DNA of 64,000 bases, taken from assembly GCA_900550465.1 (NCBI GenBank), contig URSC01000004.1, forward strand, positions 62,001-126,000. The letters are read 5' to 3'. This stretch comes from an uncultured Alistipes sp. GTDB lineage: Bacteria; Bacteroidota; Bacteroidia; Bacteroidales; UBA932. Within the stretch, counting starts at the first letter, position 1. Every line of letters starts with the position of its first letter. The notes below the pieces were generated by a model. The model saw nothing but the letters and a program-made list of their open reading frames with translations. It was not told where the DNA came from and did not search any database. Position numbers and translations under genes: made by a program. Below are positions 42,314 through 51,593 of this stretch, piece after piece.

Positions 42314-43510
42314 ATGTCAGAACAGCAGAACATACAACAGCCTGCAGCTCAGGCAGGAGATGTACAGGAGCAGGAGATTGACCTGATAGCTCTCGTAAAG
42401 AGGCTCTGGAAAAAGAGGATATTCATAATCTATGTTACGGCGGCCTTCATGGTTCTGGGGTTGCTGGTCGCGCTCTTTTCGAAGAAGGAGTATACCGCGG
42501 GAACGACGTTCGTCCCCCAGACCGGACAGTCAGGCGGCATCAGTTCGTCCATGTCCTCCCTTGCGTCCCTCGCCGGAATCAATCTGGGACAGATGGGGAG
42601 CGGAGAAGCGCTTTCTCCTGCAGTCTACCCTCAGTTGCTCTCCAATGTGGGCTATGTCAAGGACTTGATGTATACTCCGATTAAATTTGAAGAGTGGCCC
42701 GAGAAGGTTACACTTTTCGATTATTTCACAAATGAGGAGTACAATAAACCGACATTCTTCGGTACGGTCATGAAATATACACTGGGGCTCCCCGGAGTGA
42801 TAATGAATGCAGTGAGAGGTGAAAGCGATGGACTGGATTCTCTGGTGTCTGCAGAAAGCGGGCTGAACACCCTTACTGAGGATGAATTCGCCTGCATGAA
42901 GGTTCTTACTGAGCTGGTATCCATAACCATCAATGATAAGGACGGGTATGTCGAGCTCTCCGCACGTATGCCTGAGGCTGTTGCCGCTGCGGAAGTGGCT
43001 ACAGCCGCATTTAACTTGCTGGAAAAATATGTTACGGAATACAAGATAGCAAAGGCCAAGTCTACTCTCGATTTTGTAAACGAGAGATTCGATGAGGCAA
43101 AAGCCGATTTCGAGAAAAAGCAGCTTGCCTATGCTCAGTTCCGTGATGCAAACAGAGGTATAACTGCTGCGACTGCGCAGATTGCGGAAGATAGGCTCAG
43201 ACAGGAATACGATTTGTCCAATACGATATATACCGAGCTGGCCCGGCAGAGAGTGCAGGTAGAACTGCAGGTCAAGGAGGATACTCCGGTACTTTCTGTC
43301 ATCAAGCCCATAGTGGTTCCGGTCGAGAGGTCAAAGCCGAAGAGAGCCATTATATTGATTGCATTTACATTCCTCGGAGGCTGTCTTGGCTGCGCATCGG
43401 TCTTCGGACTGGATTTTATCAAGCATCAGGGGTCAACCTGGCCGCGTAAATGGAGGACAGAAGAAGAGGAAGAGGCGGAGAAAATAAATAAAGAGGAGGT
43501 CGTTGCGTAA
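42314..43510 (+). CDS. Wzz/GumC-type chain-length determinant family protein
   Basis: 398-residue polysaccharide co-polymerase. A membrane segment near residues 37-56 (IFIIYVTAAFMVLGLLVAL) and one near 345-370 (RAIILIAFTFLGGCLGC) flank a large periplasmic domain with a long coiled-coil region (YKIAKAKSTLDFVNERFDEAKADFEKKQLAYAQF type). The PVVPVERSKPKRA-like motif before the second segment is the proline-rich signature. It lacks the cytoplasmic tyrosine kinase domain. Such proteins set chain length of O-antigen or capsule. It is far from other polysaccharide genes and its stop overlaps the ftsY start (TAATG), an unusual pairing. Confidence 0.87.
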   Translation: MSEQQNIQQPAAQAGDVQEQEIDLIALVKRLWKKRIFIIYVTAAFMVLGLLVALFSKKEYTAGTTFVPQTGQSGGISSSMSSLASLAGINLGQMGSGEALSPAVYPQLLSNVGYVKDLMYTPIKFEEWPEKVTLFDYFTNEEYNKPTFFGTVMKYTLGLPGVIMNAVRGESDGLDSLVSAESGLNTLTEDEFACMKVLTELVSITINDKDGYVELSARMPEAVAAAEVATAAFNLLEKYVTEYKIAKAKSTLDFVNERFDEAKADFEKKQLAYAQFRDANRGITAATAQIAEDRLRQEYDLSNTIYTELARQRVQVELQVKEDTPVLSVIKPIVVPVERSKPKRAIILIAFTFLGGCLGCASVFGLDFIKHQGSTWPRKWRTEEEEEAEKINKEEVVA

Positions 43511-44472
43511 TGTCGTGGTTCAGCAGGAAAAATCGCGACAAGGAGGAGGTTCTCCGCGATAAGGAGTCTCTGGACAAAGGTCTGGAGAAGACCAAGAAAG
43601 GGCTTTTCGACAGACTTTCCCGTGCAGTGGCGGGTAAGTCCAAGGTGGACGATGATGTTCTGGATGCTATAGAGGATGCTCTCATCGCCTCAGACGTGGG
43701 GGTGGATACCACGCTGAAAATTATCGATATGCTGGAGGAGAGAGTGGCAAGGGACAAGTACATGAATGCCGCGGAGCTGCGCTCTATCCTCAAGGAGGAA
43801 ATGGCGTCGCTGCTGGATGTGGAGGGAAAGGAGGATGCCCCGGTGTTCGATTTTTCCAAGAAACCTTATGTGATAATGGTGGTCGGCGTCAACGGAGTCG
43901 GCAAGACTACAACTATCGGAAAGCTGGCGGCAAATCTCAAGGCATCCGGCAAGAAGGTCATGCTGGGAGCGGCCGATACCTTCCGCGCCGCGGCCGTAGA
44001 CCAGCTGGTGATCTGGAGCGAGAGGGCGGGAGTTCCCATAGTGAAGCAGAACATGGGTGCAGACCCGGCGTCCGTGGCCTTCGATACGGTCAAGTCAGCC
44101 GTGGCCCAGGATATCGATGTGGTACTGATTGATACGGCCGGCCGTCTGCACAATAAGATAAATCTGATGAACGAGCTTACCAAGATACGCAATGTCATGC
44201 GCAAGGTCGTTCCCGATGCTCCCCACGAGGTACTCCTGGTTCTGGACGGCTCCACAGGTCAGAACGCCTTCGTTCAGGCCAGGGAATTTACCAAGGCTAC
44301 TGATGTCACGGCTCTTGCCGTTACGAAGCTGGACGGTACGGCCAAGGGAGGAGTGGTCCTGGGTATCGCGGATCAGTTCAATATCCCGGTCAAGTTCATA
44401 GGAGTGGGAGAGGGCATAGAGGATCTTCAGATTTTCGATAAAAAAGCATTTGTGGATTCATTATTTGACTAG
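43510..44472 (+). CDS. ftsY: Signal recognition particle receptor FtsY
   Basis: GTPase that docks the SRP-ribosome complex at the membrane, 320 residues. The N domain (about 20-105) and the G domain are complete: G1 GVNGVGKTT (126-134), ADTFRAAAVDQL, DTAGR, TKLDGTAKGG and the C-terminal IGVGEGIEDLQIFD. The acidic A domain of E. coli FtsY is absent, as usual in Bacteroidetes. Translation is probably coupled to the Wzz gene by a one-base overlap; pheT follows after 21 bp. Confidence 0.97.
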   Translation: MSWFSRKNRDKEEVLRDKESLDKGLEKTKKGLFDRLSRAVAGKSKVDDDVLDAIEDALIASDVGVDTTLKIIDMLEERVARDKYMNAAELRSILKEEMASLLDVEGKEDAPVFDFSKKPYVIMVVGVNGVGKTTTIGKLAANLKASGKKVMLGAADTFRAAAVDQLVIWSERAGVPIVKQNMGADPASVAFDTVKSAVAQDIDVVLIDTAGRLHNKINLMNELTKIRNVMRKVVPDAPHEVLLVLDGSTGQNAFVQAREFTKATDVTALAVTKLDGTAKGGVVLGIADQFNIPVKFIGVGEGIEDLQIFDKKAFVDSLFD

Positions 44473-44493
44473 AAGAGAGTAAATTATAACGAC

Positions 44494-46959
44494 ATGGATG
44501 TTTCATATAATTGGCTGAAAGAGTATGTCTCTTTCGATCTCTCCCCCGAGAGAGTGGCCCAGATTCTGACTTTCATAGGTCTGGAAGTAGAGGAAATCAA
44601 TACTGTAGAGGATATCCCAGGCGGTCTGGAGGGTGTTGTTGTAGCAGAGGTGGTGGAGTGCGCTCCTCATCCCGACTCGGATCATCTCCATATCACCAAA
44701 GTCCGTGCCTCGCAGGACGGAGAACTGCTGCAGGTAGTGTGCGGCGCTCCCAATGTGGCGGCAGGTCAGAAAGTCCTGCTGGCTACAGTCGGAACCAGTC
44801 TGCCCGCACCCGACGGAACCAGGATCAAGATCAAGAAATCCAAGATCCGCGGAGCCGAGTCCTTCGGAATGATCTGCGCGGAGGACGAGCTGGGTATAGG
44901 CACATCGCATGACGGTATTATGGTACTTGAGCCCGAGGCCGTCGTGGGTACTCCCGCCAGGGAATATCTGCATCTGGGTTCTGATACTGTGTTTACGATA
45001 GGGCTGACACCCAACAGGGTGGACGGAGCCTCCCATATCGGAGTCGCCCGTGACCTCTCGGCATGGCTGAGACTCAACGGTCTGGGCGGAGAACTGACAC
45101 TTCCGGACGTGTCCTCGTTCCGCGAGGGCGAAGGAGAGTCCATTCCCATCGAGGTGATCAGTCATGACGGTGCTCCCCGCTATATGGGCATAACCCTTAC
45201 CGACATCAAGATAGCACCCTCTCCCGAGTGGCTGCAGAAGAAACTGCTGGCTGTAGGGCTGAGGCCCATCAACAACGTGGTGGATATCACCAACTTCATA
45301 CTCATGGAAATCGGTCAGCCCCTCCATGCCTTTGACGCGTCCAGGATTACAGGAGGCAAGGTGGTTGTACGCCGTGCAGCCGAAGGTGAGAAGTTCGTCA
45401 CCCTTGACGGAGTGGAGCACACCCTGTCCGCACAGGATCTGATGATCTGCAATACCGAGAAGCCTATGTGTATCGCAGGTGTATTCGGAGGCCTGGAATC
45501 CGGTATCACTGACTCTACCACCACGGTCTTCCTGGAGAGTGCATACTTCAACCCTACGTCTATCCGTAAGACCTCCAAACGTCTGGGCATCAAGACAGAC
45601 GCCTCATTCCGCTACGAGCGCGGCACTGACCCCGAGATCATACCCTACGCTGCCCGCCGTGCCGCCCTGCTGATGCAGGAACTGGCCGGGGCGCGAGTAG
45701 TGGGCTGTGTACGCGAAGACTATCCCGAGCAGCTTGAGCGCAAGCGGGTGCAGCTGGATTTCGACAGGATGGAGGCACTGATGGGCAAGAAGATAGGTGC
45801 TGAGACCATTCTCAAGATACTGCGTTTTATGGACTTCGGCATCCTCTCCTCCGATGACCGCGGAGCCGAGGTGACCGTACCTACCTACAAGGTGGACGTG
45901 TACCGGGAGTGTGACGTAGTGGAGGAGGTGCTCAGGATCTATGGCTATGACAATATCGAGCTTCCGGACAGGATAGTCTCATCATACGACAATACCCCTA
46001 ACCCTGACCCCGAGACAGTCCGTGTAAAAGCCTGTGACCTGCTGGCCGCCAATGGTTTCATGGAGTGCATGAACAATTCCCTGACCAAGGCCGACTACTA
46101 TACCGGACTCAGGACATATCCCAAGGCCAACCTTCCGATGGTCATCAACCCGCTCAGCTCGGATCTCAACGCCATGCGCCAGACCCTGCTCTTCAGCGGA
46201 CTGGAGGTGGTAGCCTACAATCTGAACCGTCAGGCCGGAGACCTGAAGCTCTTCGAGATGGGCAATGTCTACCGCTATGAGCCCAAGGGAGAGAATGATC
46301 CGGTAAACAATCTGGCCTCCTACAGCGAGCAGATGCATCTGTCCATGTTCGTCGTAGGCAAGGGTACCCAGTACTGGAGGAACACCACCGGTGCAGGACA
46401 TTTCTTCACCCTCAAGGGATATGTGGAGCTGCTGCTCAAGCGCCTGGGAGTAAATCTCTACAATCTCGACTGCTCACCGGCACCGGCAGACCTCTTCTCC
46501 GAGGGCCTCATGTACACGGTACCCGCTTCCGGCAAGACACTGGTCATGCTGGGTACGGTTTCCCAGGCCCGTCTGAGGCAGCTGGACATCAAGCAGCCCG
46601 TGTTTGCGGCCGAGATCAACTGGAGCCTGCTCGTCAAGCATTATCTCAAGGAGAAGGTGCAGTACCGTGAATTGCCGCAGTATCCTGAGGTCCGCCGCGA
46701 CCTGGCTCTGCTGCTGGACGAGAACGTCTCGTTCGCGGATATCCGCAAGGCGGCTCTGGCTGTCGAGAAAAAGCTCCTGCGCAAGGTTGTCCTCTTCGAC
46801 GTATACCGCGGGGACAAGATACCTGCCGGCAAGAAGCAGTACGCTGTCAGCCTGACCTTCCAGGACTACGAGAAGACACTTACAGACAAGTATGTAGAGC
46901 AGATGGTCAGCCGCATACTCGGAGCACTGTCGCATCAGTTCGGAGCAGTGCTGAGGTAG
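44494..46959 (+). CDS. pheT: Phenylalanyl-tRNA synthetase beta subunit
   Basis: Large subunit of the alpha2-beta2 PheRS, 821 residues, full length. Domains in order: B1 (MDVSYNWLKEYV), the EMAP/tRNA-binding insert with HPDSDHLHITKV (about 55-160), B3/B4 with the editing site (FDASRITGGKVVVRRA, EKPMCIAGVFGG), B5, the catalytic-like core (MRQTLLFSGLEVVAYNLNR) and the ferredoxin-like anticodon-binding domain at the end (YPEVRRDLALLLDENV). pheS is not adjacent, which is common in this phylum. It ends in a bidirectional terminator. Confidence 0.98.
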   Translation: MDVSYNWLKEYVSFDLSPERVAQILTFIGLEVEEINTVEDIPGGLEGVVVAEVVECAPHPDSDHLHITKVRASQDGELLQVVCGAPNVAAGQKVLLATVGTSLPAPDGTRIKIKKSKIRGAESFGMICAEDELGIGTSHDGIMVLEPEAVVGTPAREYLHLGSDTVFTIGLTPNRVDGASHIGVARDLSAWLRLNGLGGELTLPDVSSFREGEGESIPIEVISHDGAPRYMGITLTDIKIAPSPEWLQKKLLAVGLRPINNVVDITNFILMEIGQPLHAFDASRITGGKVVVRRAAEGEKFVTLDGVEHTLSAQDLMICNTEKPMCIAGVFGGLESGITDSTTTVFLESAYFNPTSIRKTSKRLGIKTDASFRYERGTDPEIIPYAARRAALLMQELAGARVVGCVREDYPEQLERKRVQLDFDRMEALMGKKIGAETILKILRFMDFGILSSDDRGAEVTVPTYKVDVYRECDVVEEVLRIYGYDNIELPDRIVSSYDNTPNPDPETVRVKACDLLAANGFMECMNNSLTKADYYTGLRTYPKANLPMVINPLSSDLNAMRQTLLFSGLEVVAYNLNRQAGDLKLFEMGNVYRYEPKGENDPVNNLASYSEQMHLSMFVVGKGTQYWRNTTGAGHFFTLKGYVELLLKRLGVNLYNLDCSPAPADLFSEGLMYTVPASGKTLVMLGTVSQARLRQLDIKQPVFAAEINWSLLVKHYLKEKVQYRELPQYPEVRRDLALLLDENVSFADIRKAALAVEKKLLRKVVLFDVYRGDKIPAGKKQYAVSLTFQDYEKTLTDKYVEQMVSRILGALSHQFGAVLR

Positions 46960-46977
46960 AAGTGACTAAAGTGCAAC

Positions 46978-47016
46978 AAAAAAGTGGCGGGGCCCGGAAG
47001 CTCCGCCACTTTTTTA
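46978..47016. terminator. Bidirectional terminator between pheT and OM protein gene
   Basis: AAAAAGTGGCGG / CCGCCACTTTTTT hairpin with A-run before and T-run after, serving both convergent genes. Confidence 0.9.
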
Positions 47017-47032
47017 TATACAGCCGTACCTT

Positions 47033-47500
47033 TTAGAAAAGATAGCGGATGCTGAGTGCTATACCTCCCTGGAAAAGACCCAGCGAGTTGAATCCTACAC
47101 CATTGTTGTAGAAGTGCGGACCGAGGATAGGACGCCAGTCGAGTGACAGGTTCATAGGGAACCAGAAGTTGTATTCCACTCCGATACGTCCTGCGACTCC
47201 TACGTATCCTACTACGTCGTTGAAACCGTACATACCGCCTCCGGCACCTACTCCTGCGTACCAGTTCCAGGAACCCTGCTCCTGCCATGAGTTGATAGGG
47301 AATACCCAGTCATAGGTGGCTGCTGCCTCGATACCGTAGAATCCGGGCAGACCGAAATCAATGTCCAGCATATTGTTTCCAAGAGAATGCTGGTAGTTGA
47401 GCTCCAGACCATAACCGAGCCTGCCGCCGATAGCGCGGGGCTGGGCGTAAACAGCTGCGGCTGTAAAAAGCGCGATAGCGATAATGATAAATTTCTTCAT
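47033..47500 (-). CDS. Small outer-membrane beta-barrel protein
   Basis: 155-residue secreted protein with a clear signal peptide (cleavage at VYA-Q, residue 19-20). The mature part is a series of alternating amphipathic strands rich in Gly, Tyr, Trp and Phe (RLGYGLELNYQHSL, WNWYAGVGAGGGMYG, GRIGVEYNFWFP) and ends in SIRYLF, with the C-terminal aromatic residue required for barrel assembly. It probably forms an eight-stranded barrel. Function unknown; it stands alone. Confidence 0.8.
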   Translation of the reverse strand: MKKFIIIAIALFTAAAVYAQPRAIGGRLGYGLELNYQHSLGNNMLDIDFGLPGFYGIEAAATYDWVFPINSWQEQGSWNWYAGVGAGGGMYGFNDVVGYVGVAGRIGVEYNFWFPMNLSLDWRPILGPHFYNNGVGFNSLGLFQGGIALSIRYLF

Positions 47501-47531
47501 CTTGTAGCGATTTAGATGTTAGTAATATTGA

Positions 47532-48362
47532 TTAATAATAAGTTACAGATGATTTCTCCACCTCTGATATGATGGAGTTGGCCACCCGGCTGGCTCCGAA
47601 ACGGAGCAGGGCGGGTGTCAGCCATTCCTGACCGAGCACAGTCTCTACGATGGCATAGTAAACAGCTGCGTCCATCGCTGTGGATATGCCGCCTGCGGGC
47701 TTGAAGCCTATACGGCGTCCGGTCCTGGCGAAATACTCCTTGATGCAGTCGCACATGACGATGGCTGCGAAGGGGGTGGCGGCGGGCTCCATCTTTCCGG
47801 TGGATGTCTTTATGAAGTCAGCGCCTGACTCCATGGCCAGGAAGGATGCTTCCCTGATCTTGGACTCGTCTGCCAGAGCCCCTGTCTCCAGGATGACTTT
47901 CAGTACGGCACCTTCAGTCACCTTGCGGACAGCGCGGATCTCTTCCTCGCATCTGCTCAGGTTGTGATCAAGAAAACTGTTGAGTGCCAGAACTATGTCT
48001 ACTTCGTCGGCTCCGTCGGCCACAGCCATCCGGCTTTCCAGAACCTTTACCTCCAGAAAACTCTGGGAGGCGGGAAAGCATCCGGCGACTACGGTAGTGT
48101 GCACGCCCTGGACGGTAAGGTTTTCCTTAACGGTTCTTGCAAAATTGGGATAGACACAGATAGATGCCGGCAGGGGATAATCGGGAAAACGTTTCTGGAA
48201 GTCATTGACTTTGTTGACCAGCCGTGTGATACTGGAGTGTGTATCCGTCGGCTTGAGCGAAGTCAGGTCGGTCATGCCCAGGCAGGCTTTCAGAACCTCG
48301 GGGGTCATCCAGTGGGAAAGGTTATCGTGGATGGCTTTTATCCGGTTTTCGATGATGTCCAT
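47532..48362 (-). CDS. deoC: Deoxyribose-phosphate aldolase
   Basis: Class I aldolase cleaving 2-deoxyribose 5-phosphate to acetaldehyde and glyceraldehyde 3-phosphate in nucleoside catabolism; 276 residues. Schiff-base lysine is in DFIKTSTGK; the proton-relay lysine is in VLKVILETG and GFKPAGGI closes the active site. ADGADEVDIVLAL marks the conserved Asp region. It is the last gene of a coupled unit radical SAM-dtd-deoC, overlapping dtd by one base (TAATG). Confidence 0.96.
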   Translation of the reverse strand: MDIIENRIKAIHDNLSHWMTPEVLKACLGMTDLTSLKPTDTHSSITRLVNKVNDFQKRFPDYPLPASICVYPNFARTVKENLTVQGVHTTVVAGCFPASQSFLEVKVLESRMAVADGADEVDIVLALNSFLDHNLSRCEEEIRAVRKVTEGAVLKVILETGALADESKIREASFLAMESGADFIKTSTGKMEPAATPFAAIVMCDCIKEYFARTGRRIGFKPAGGISTAMDAAVYYAIVETVLGQEWLTPALLRFGASRVANSIISEVEKSSVTYY

Positions 48363-48814
48363 TATTCTCGGTTTTTAGTGTCAATAATGATGGTGACAGG
48401 ACCGTCATTGACGATTGACACCTTCATATCTGCACCAAAGATACCTTTTTTAACGGGCTTTCCCAAAATATTTTCCAACCTTTCGAGGAATTTTTCATAA
48501 AGCGGGACGGAAATCTCTGGTTTAGCCGCTTTTATATATGAGGGTCTGTTACCCTTTTTCGTCGAGGCGTATAGGGTGAACTGACTTATCACGAGTATAT
48601 CTCCGTCCACGTCCAGGACCGAACGGTTCATGACCCCGTCGGCGTCGTCGAAGACGCGCAGGTTCACTATCTTGTGGCAGAGCCAGTCGATGTCCTCATC
48701 CGAGTCGCCCTCGGTGATGCCTATGAGGATATTGAGGCCGGTGCCTATCTCGCCGTGGCAGACCCCTCCGATGACTACGGAAGACCGGCTTGTTCTCTGT
48801 ATTACAGCTCTCAT
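48362..48814 (-). CDS. dtd: D-aminoacyl-tRNA deacylase
   Basis: Hydrolyses D-aminoacyl-tRNAs and Gly-tRNA(Ala); 150 residues, the family length. Both signature motifs are intact: SQFTLYA and NDGPVTI (Gly-Pro motif with a preceding Asp). The start MRAVIQRTSRSSV is typical. It overlaps the upstream radical SAM stop by one base and the downstream deoC start by one base, so the three are translated together. Confidence 0.96.
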   Translation of the reverse strand: MRAVIQRTSRSSVVIGGVCHGEIGTGLNILIGITEGDSDEDIDWLCHKIVNLRVFDDADGVMNRSVLDVDGDILVISQFTLYASTKKGNRPSYIKAAKPEISVPLYEKFLERLENILGKPVKKGIFGADMKVSIVNDGPVTIIIDTKNRE

Positions 48815-49590
48815 CAGCCCCGGATCTGAACGGTGACGCCGGCTGCCTTGAGCGGTGCGGCGATAACTTCCATCTCCTGCACGGTCACCTTCTCCAGGTC
48901 CTTGGCCGGAGTCTCCCTGTCGATGGTGTACATCATGACCTCGCGGGGCCTTAGACTCAGGACAATGTCTCTCCACGGGGCGACGCTCTCCTCGCAGGTA
49001 AGGTCTATCCGGCGTCCGCCTATTGTCCCCTTGAGGAACATGGTCTGAAGGATGAAATTGCCGTTGAACAGGCGGAGATTCTCCACGGTCTCTGCCAGGG
49101 AGTAGTGTCCTACAGGATTGTCAATGAGGCGGATGTATTCCTCCAGTCCGCTGTCTATCTTTAGGATGGGATTGGTTACTTTCATCAGGGCCTCCCGGAC
49201 TTCCCTGCGGCCTGTCATGGTCGCGTTGGACAGGACGGATACGGCAGCGGAGGGAAAATAGCGGTCCCTGAGCTGCAGGGTAAAATCGATGATTTCGGGA
49301 AAATCCGGATGGATGGTGGGCTCTCCGTTGCCGGAGAATGTGATGGTGTCCACCGGAGTCCCCTCGTCATGCAGCTCGGCGAAGCGTTCCTGCATCCGCT
49401 GGAACACGGCTTCTTTCGTAGGGATGACCTGGTCGGCGCGGCCGTCCTTGTTCCATCCGCACTCACAGTAGACGCAGTCGAAGGAACAGAGTTTGCCGTT
49501 GTCAGGCAGAAGGTTGATGCCCAGGGAGTTGCCCAGGCGGCGGCTCTTTATGGGGCCGAACACTATCTTGTGAAAAAGTATCGTGGACAT
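48814..49590 (-). CDS. Radical SAM protein of unknown substrate
   Basis: 258-residue radical S-adenosylmethionine enzyme. The iron-sulfur cluster motif is C35-x3-C39-x2-C42 (CSFDCVYC), followed by the SAM-binding GNGEPTIHPDF. The N-terminus FGPIKSRRLGNSLGINLLP places it in the group annotated as wyosine-like or Fe-S oxidoreductases, where many members lack a known reaction. Gene order with dtd and deoC is overlapping, suggesting a tRNA-related or nucleoside-related role, but this is weak evidence. Confidence 0.85.
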   Translation of the reverse strand: MSTILFHKIVFGPIKSRRLGNSLGINLLPDNGKLCSFDCVYCECGWNKDGRADQVIPTKEAVFQRMQERFAELHDEGTPVDTITFSGNGEPTIHPDFPEIIDFTLQLRDRYFPSAAVSVLSNATMTGRREVREALMKVTNPILKIDSGLEEYIRLIDNPVGHYSLAETVENLRLFNGNFILQTMFLKGTIGGRRIDLTCEESVAPWRDIVLSLRPREVMMYTIDRETPAKDLEKVTVQEMEVIAAPLKAAGVTVQIRG

Positions 49591-49620
49591 AATGTGTGCT
49601 GTTTAGTCGGTTCAAATATC

Positions 49621-50808
49621 TCAGAGCAGCCTTCTCGAGGTGCTTTCCTTGGTGAGCTGCATGCTCCCGAAGTCCACGGCATCGATGAGCACGGCTCCGG
49701 GACGCTTGCCCGGCTCGAAGGAGCCGAGAACGGAGTCCTTGCCCAGGGCTGCGGCTCCGTTGAGACATGCCCAGGTCAGGACCGTCTGGAGGGGAATCTG
49801 GGGATAATGGCTGTGGATGCACTTGAACTCCTCTACCATGGACAGGACGTGGTTGGAGGACAGGCTGTCGGTGCCCACGGCTATGCGCACGCCCATGCTC
49901 ATCAGCAGTGGCAGGTCGGCCATGGCCCTGTGGATGAAAATGTTGGAAAGGGGGCAGGTTACCCAGGTGCAGTCGCGCAGTACGCTCTCTGCTGCACGGA
50001 TGCTGTCTTCGCGGGCGACTGTGTTATGTATCAGCAGTATGTGCTCGTCGAACGGTGCCGGATGCACCTTCTGAAGCTGGTCCAGGAAATGGAATACGGC
50101 GGGCTTGCCGGTGGCCGGAGCCACGCTGAGATGCCGGTTGACATAGTTCTCGTAGAGAGGGCCGCGGTGGAAGCCGATCATGTCGTCCTCCTCCTGGGAT
50201 TCCTGGTTGTGATAGGAGATGAATCCGGCATTCAGACCTTCGGCCGAGGCCATCCGGAGCAGGTCCGGACTCATGGTGTAGGGCGAATGAGGGGTTATGG
50301 CGGCGTCCAGTCCGGCGGCAGCGGCTTTCTCCACCAGCTTCCGGGCATCGGCGATGACTGCCGGAGCATCTTCCGGCTCGGAGCCGAAGACCTCCACGAA
50401 TGTCCTGGTGTACATGGGACCTTCGCTCTTCATGGCGAAACTCTCGTCGCAGTTGGAGATATCGGCCATGGCGCTGACGCCCTCGGCGTAGAGTTTCTCG
50501 AACTGCCGTCTCATGGCTTTCTGGCGCTCTTCCGCCGGGGCTGACTCGCGCAGAGCGTTGATCTGGTCGATGAATCCGGACATGCCGGTAGCCTCGCGGA
50601 ACTTGCCTTCCAGGTGAGAAAGCTCTATGTGGCAGTGGGCGTTGGTGAATCCGGGCACCAGGATGCCGTTGTAGAATTCGGTGCTGCCGGTCTCTCCGGA
50701 CATCTGTCCGATGCCGGTGATCGTACCGTCATCGGCGAAGTCCACATAACCGTTGCGGATGGGATCCGAGGTTATGGGGAATATGTAATTTGCTGCTATT
50801 CGTCTCAT
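49621..50808 (-). CDS. Amidohydrolase-superfamily deaminase/hydrolase
   Basis: 395-residue metal-dependent hydrolase. Metal ligands are visible: His58 and His60 in NAHCHIE, a later His in ITPHSPYTMS, His in LIHNTVA and Asp in VGTDSLSSNH. The composite N- and C-terminal beta-sandwich (VDFADDGTITGIG..., GSFEPGKRPGAVLIDA) and the ELSHLEG block resemble the cytosine/guanine/S-adenosylhomocysteine deaminase branch. It overlaps the upstream DUF4296 gene by 4 bp (ATGA). Aminodeoxyfutalosine deaminase is one alternative; the substrate cannot be fixed. Confidence 0.85.
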   Translation of the reverse strand: MRRIAANYIFPITSDPIRNGYVDFADDGTITGIGQMSGETGSTEFYNGILVPGFTNAHCHIELSHLEGKFREATGMSGFIDQINALRESAPAEERQKAMRRQFEKLYAEGVSAMADISNCDESFAMKSEGPMYTRTFVEVFGSEPEDAPAVIADARKLVEKAAAAGLDAAITPHSPYTMSPDLLRMASAEGLNAGFISYHNQESQEEDDMIGFHRGPLYENYVNRHLSVAPATGKPAVFHFLDQLQKVHPAPFDEHILLIHNTVAREDSIRAAESVLRDCTWVTCPLSNIFIHRAMADLPLLMSMGVRIAVGTDSLSSNHVLSMVEEFKCIHSHYPQIPLQTVLTWACLNGAAALGKDSVLGSFEPGKRPGAVLIDAVDFGSMQLTKESTSRRLL

Positions 50809-51524
50809 ATTTCGTCCAGTTGAATTGTCTGAGGTCTTGCTTTCAGCGGCAACGGCTTCTTCCGCGGAGTCATGGGCCGGTCAGCGGGCTTCATTCCGGT
50901 TGATGCTGTGTCCAGCTCGTTCATGAATCCGTCCGTCATGAAGAATTCGAAACTACGGTCTGCATTGAGTGCGGAGTCGCTGAAGAGCATGAAGGGATTC
51001 TGCGGCCTTCCGTATGCCGCGGAGTCTGGCATGGGGGACCGTAGCAGTACTGTGTCCGGCTTGAAAAACAGAATCCGCATGTACTTGTAATATAATGGAG
51101 AGTGTATGCCGTCGGCCGTCAGTATGTCCAGCGAGTCGATGATGCTCCATCTCACCGGTGTATTGCTTTCCGCTTCCAGTATGGCCTTCAGCTCCGCTTC
51201 CCTCTTTTCCATCATCTGTCCGGTGCGCTCGAATATCTCCTGATATATGTCCGTATGCTCCAGGTAGTAGCCTACGCTCCTGGTATAGTCTTCCGAAGTA
51301 TATCCGTAACGTCTGAATATCGGTTCGTATACAAGCAGTGTGTCTGTCATCCTGCGTAATCTATTATCGGACTTGATCGCCTCGTCGGTCATGTACATGT
51401 CGTAGTAGATTTTCGACATGACGTCTTCCGGTATGATGCCGCGCTCCTGGCGGCAGGAGACAGCAGACAGGAAGGCGCATGCGGCGCATATCAGTGTCAG
51501 GCGGAACTTACGGCTTATGTCCAT
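50805..51524 (-). CDS. DUF4296 lipoprotein
   Basis: 239-residue lipoprotein (lipobox AVSC) with a DUF4296 domain at about residues 28-120: IIPEDVMSKIYYDMYMTDEAI, then YGYTSEDYTRSVGYYLEH. The family is restricted to Bacteroidetes and uncharacterised. The C-terminal 100 residues are variable and end in a basic, proline-rich tail. It is the first gene of a two-gene unit with the amidohydrolase and is divergent from the deacetylase gene. Confidence 0.83.
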   Translation of the reverse strand: MDISRKFRLTLICAACAFLSAVSCRQERGIIPEDVMSKIYYDMYMTDEAIKSDNRLRRMTDTLLVYEPIFRRYGYTSEDYTRSVGYYLEHTDIYQEIFERTGQMMEKREAELKAILEAESNTPVRWSIIDSLDILTADGIHSPLYYKYMRILFFKPDTVLLRSPMPDSAAYGRPQNPFMLFSDSALNADRSFEFFMTDGFMNELDTASTGMKPADRPMTPRKKPLPLKARPQTIQLDEI

Positions 51525-51567
51525 ACGGCTGGTTTTGTTTCAATGCGCAAATATAACTTTTATTCTT

Positions 51568-51575
51568 TATCTTTG
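51568..51575 (+). promoter_or_regulatory. -7 promoter element TATCTTTG
   Basis: TAnnTTTG match 18 bp before the deacetylase ATG and probably the promoter of the deacetylase-purD-membrane protein unit. It excludes a longer N-terminal start. Confidence 0.55.
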
Positions 51576-51593
51576 CATCCTCATTCAAAAGCT

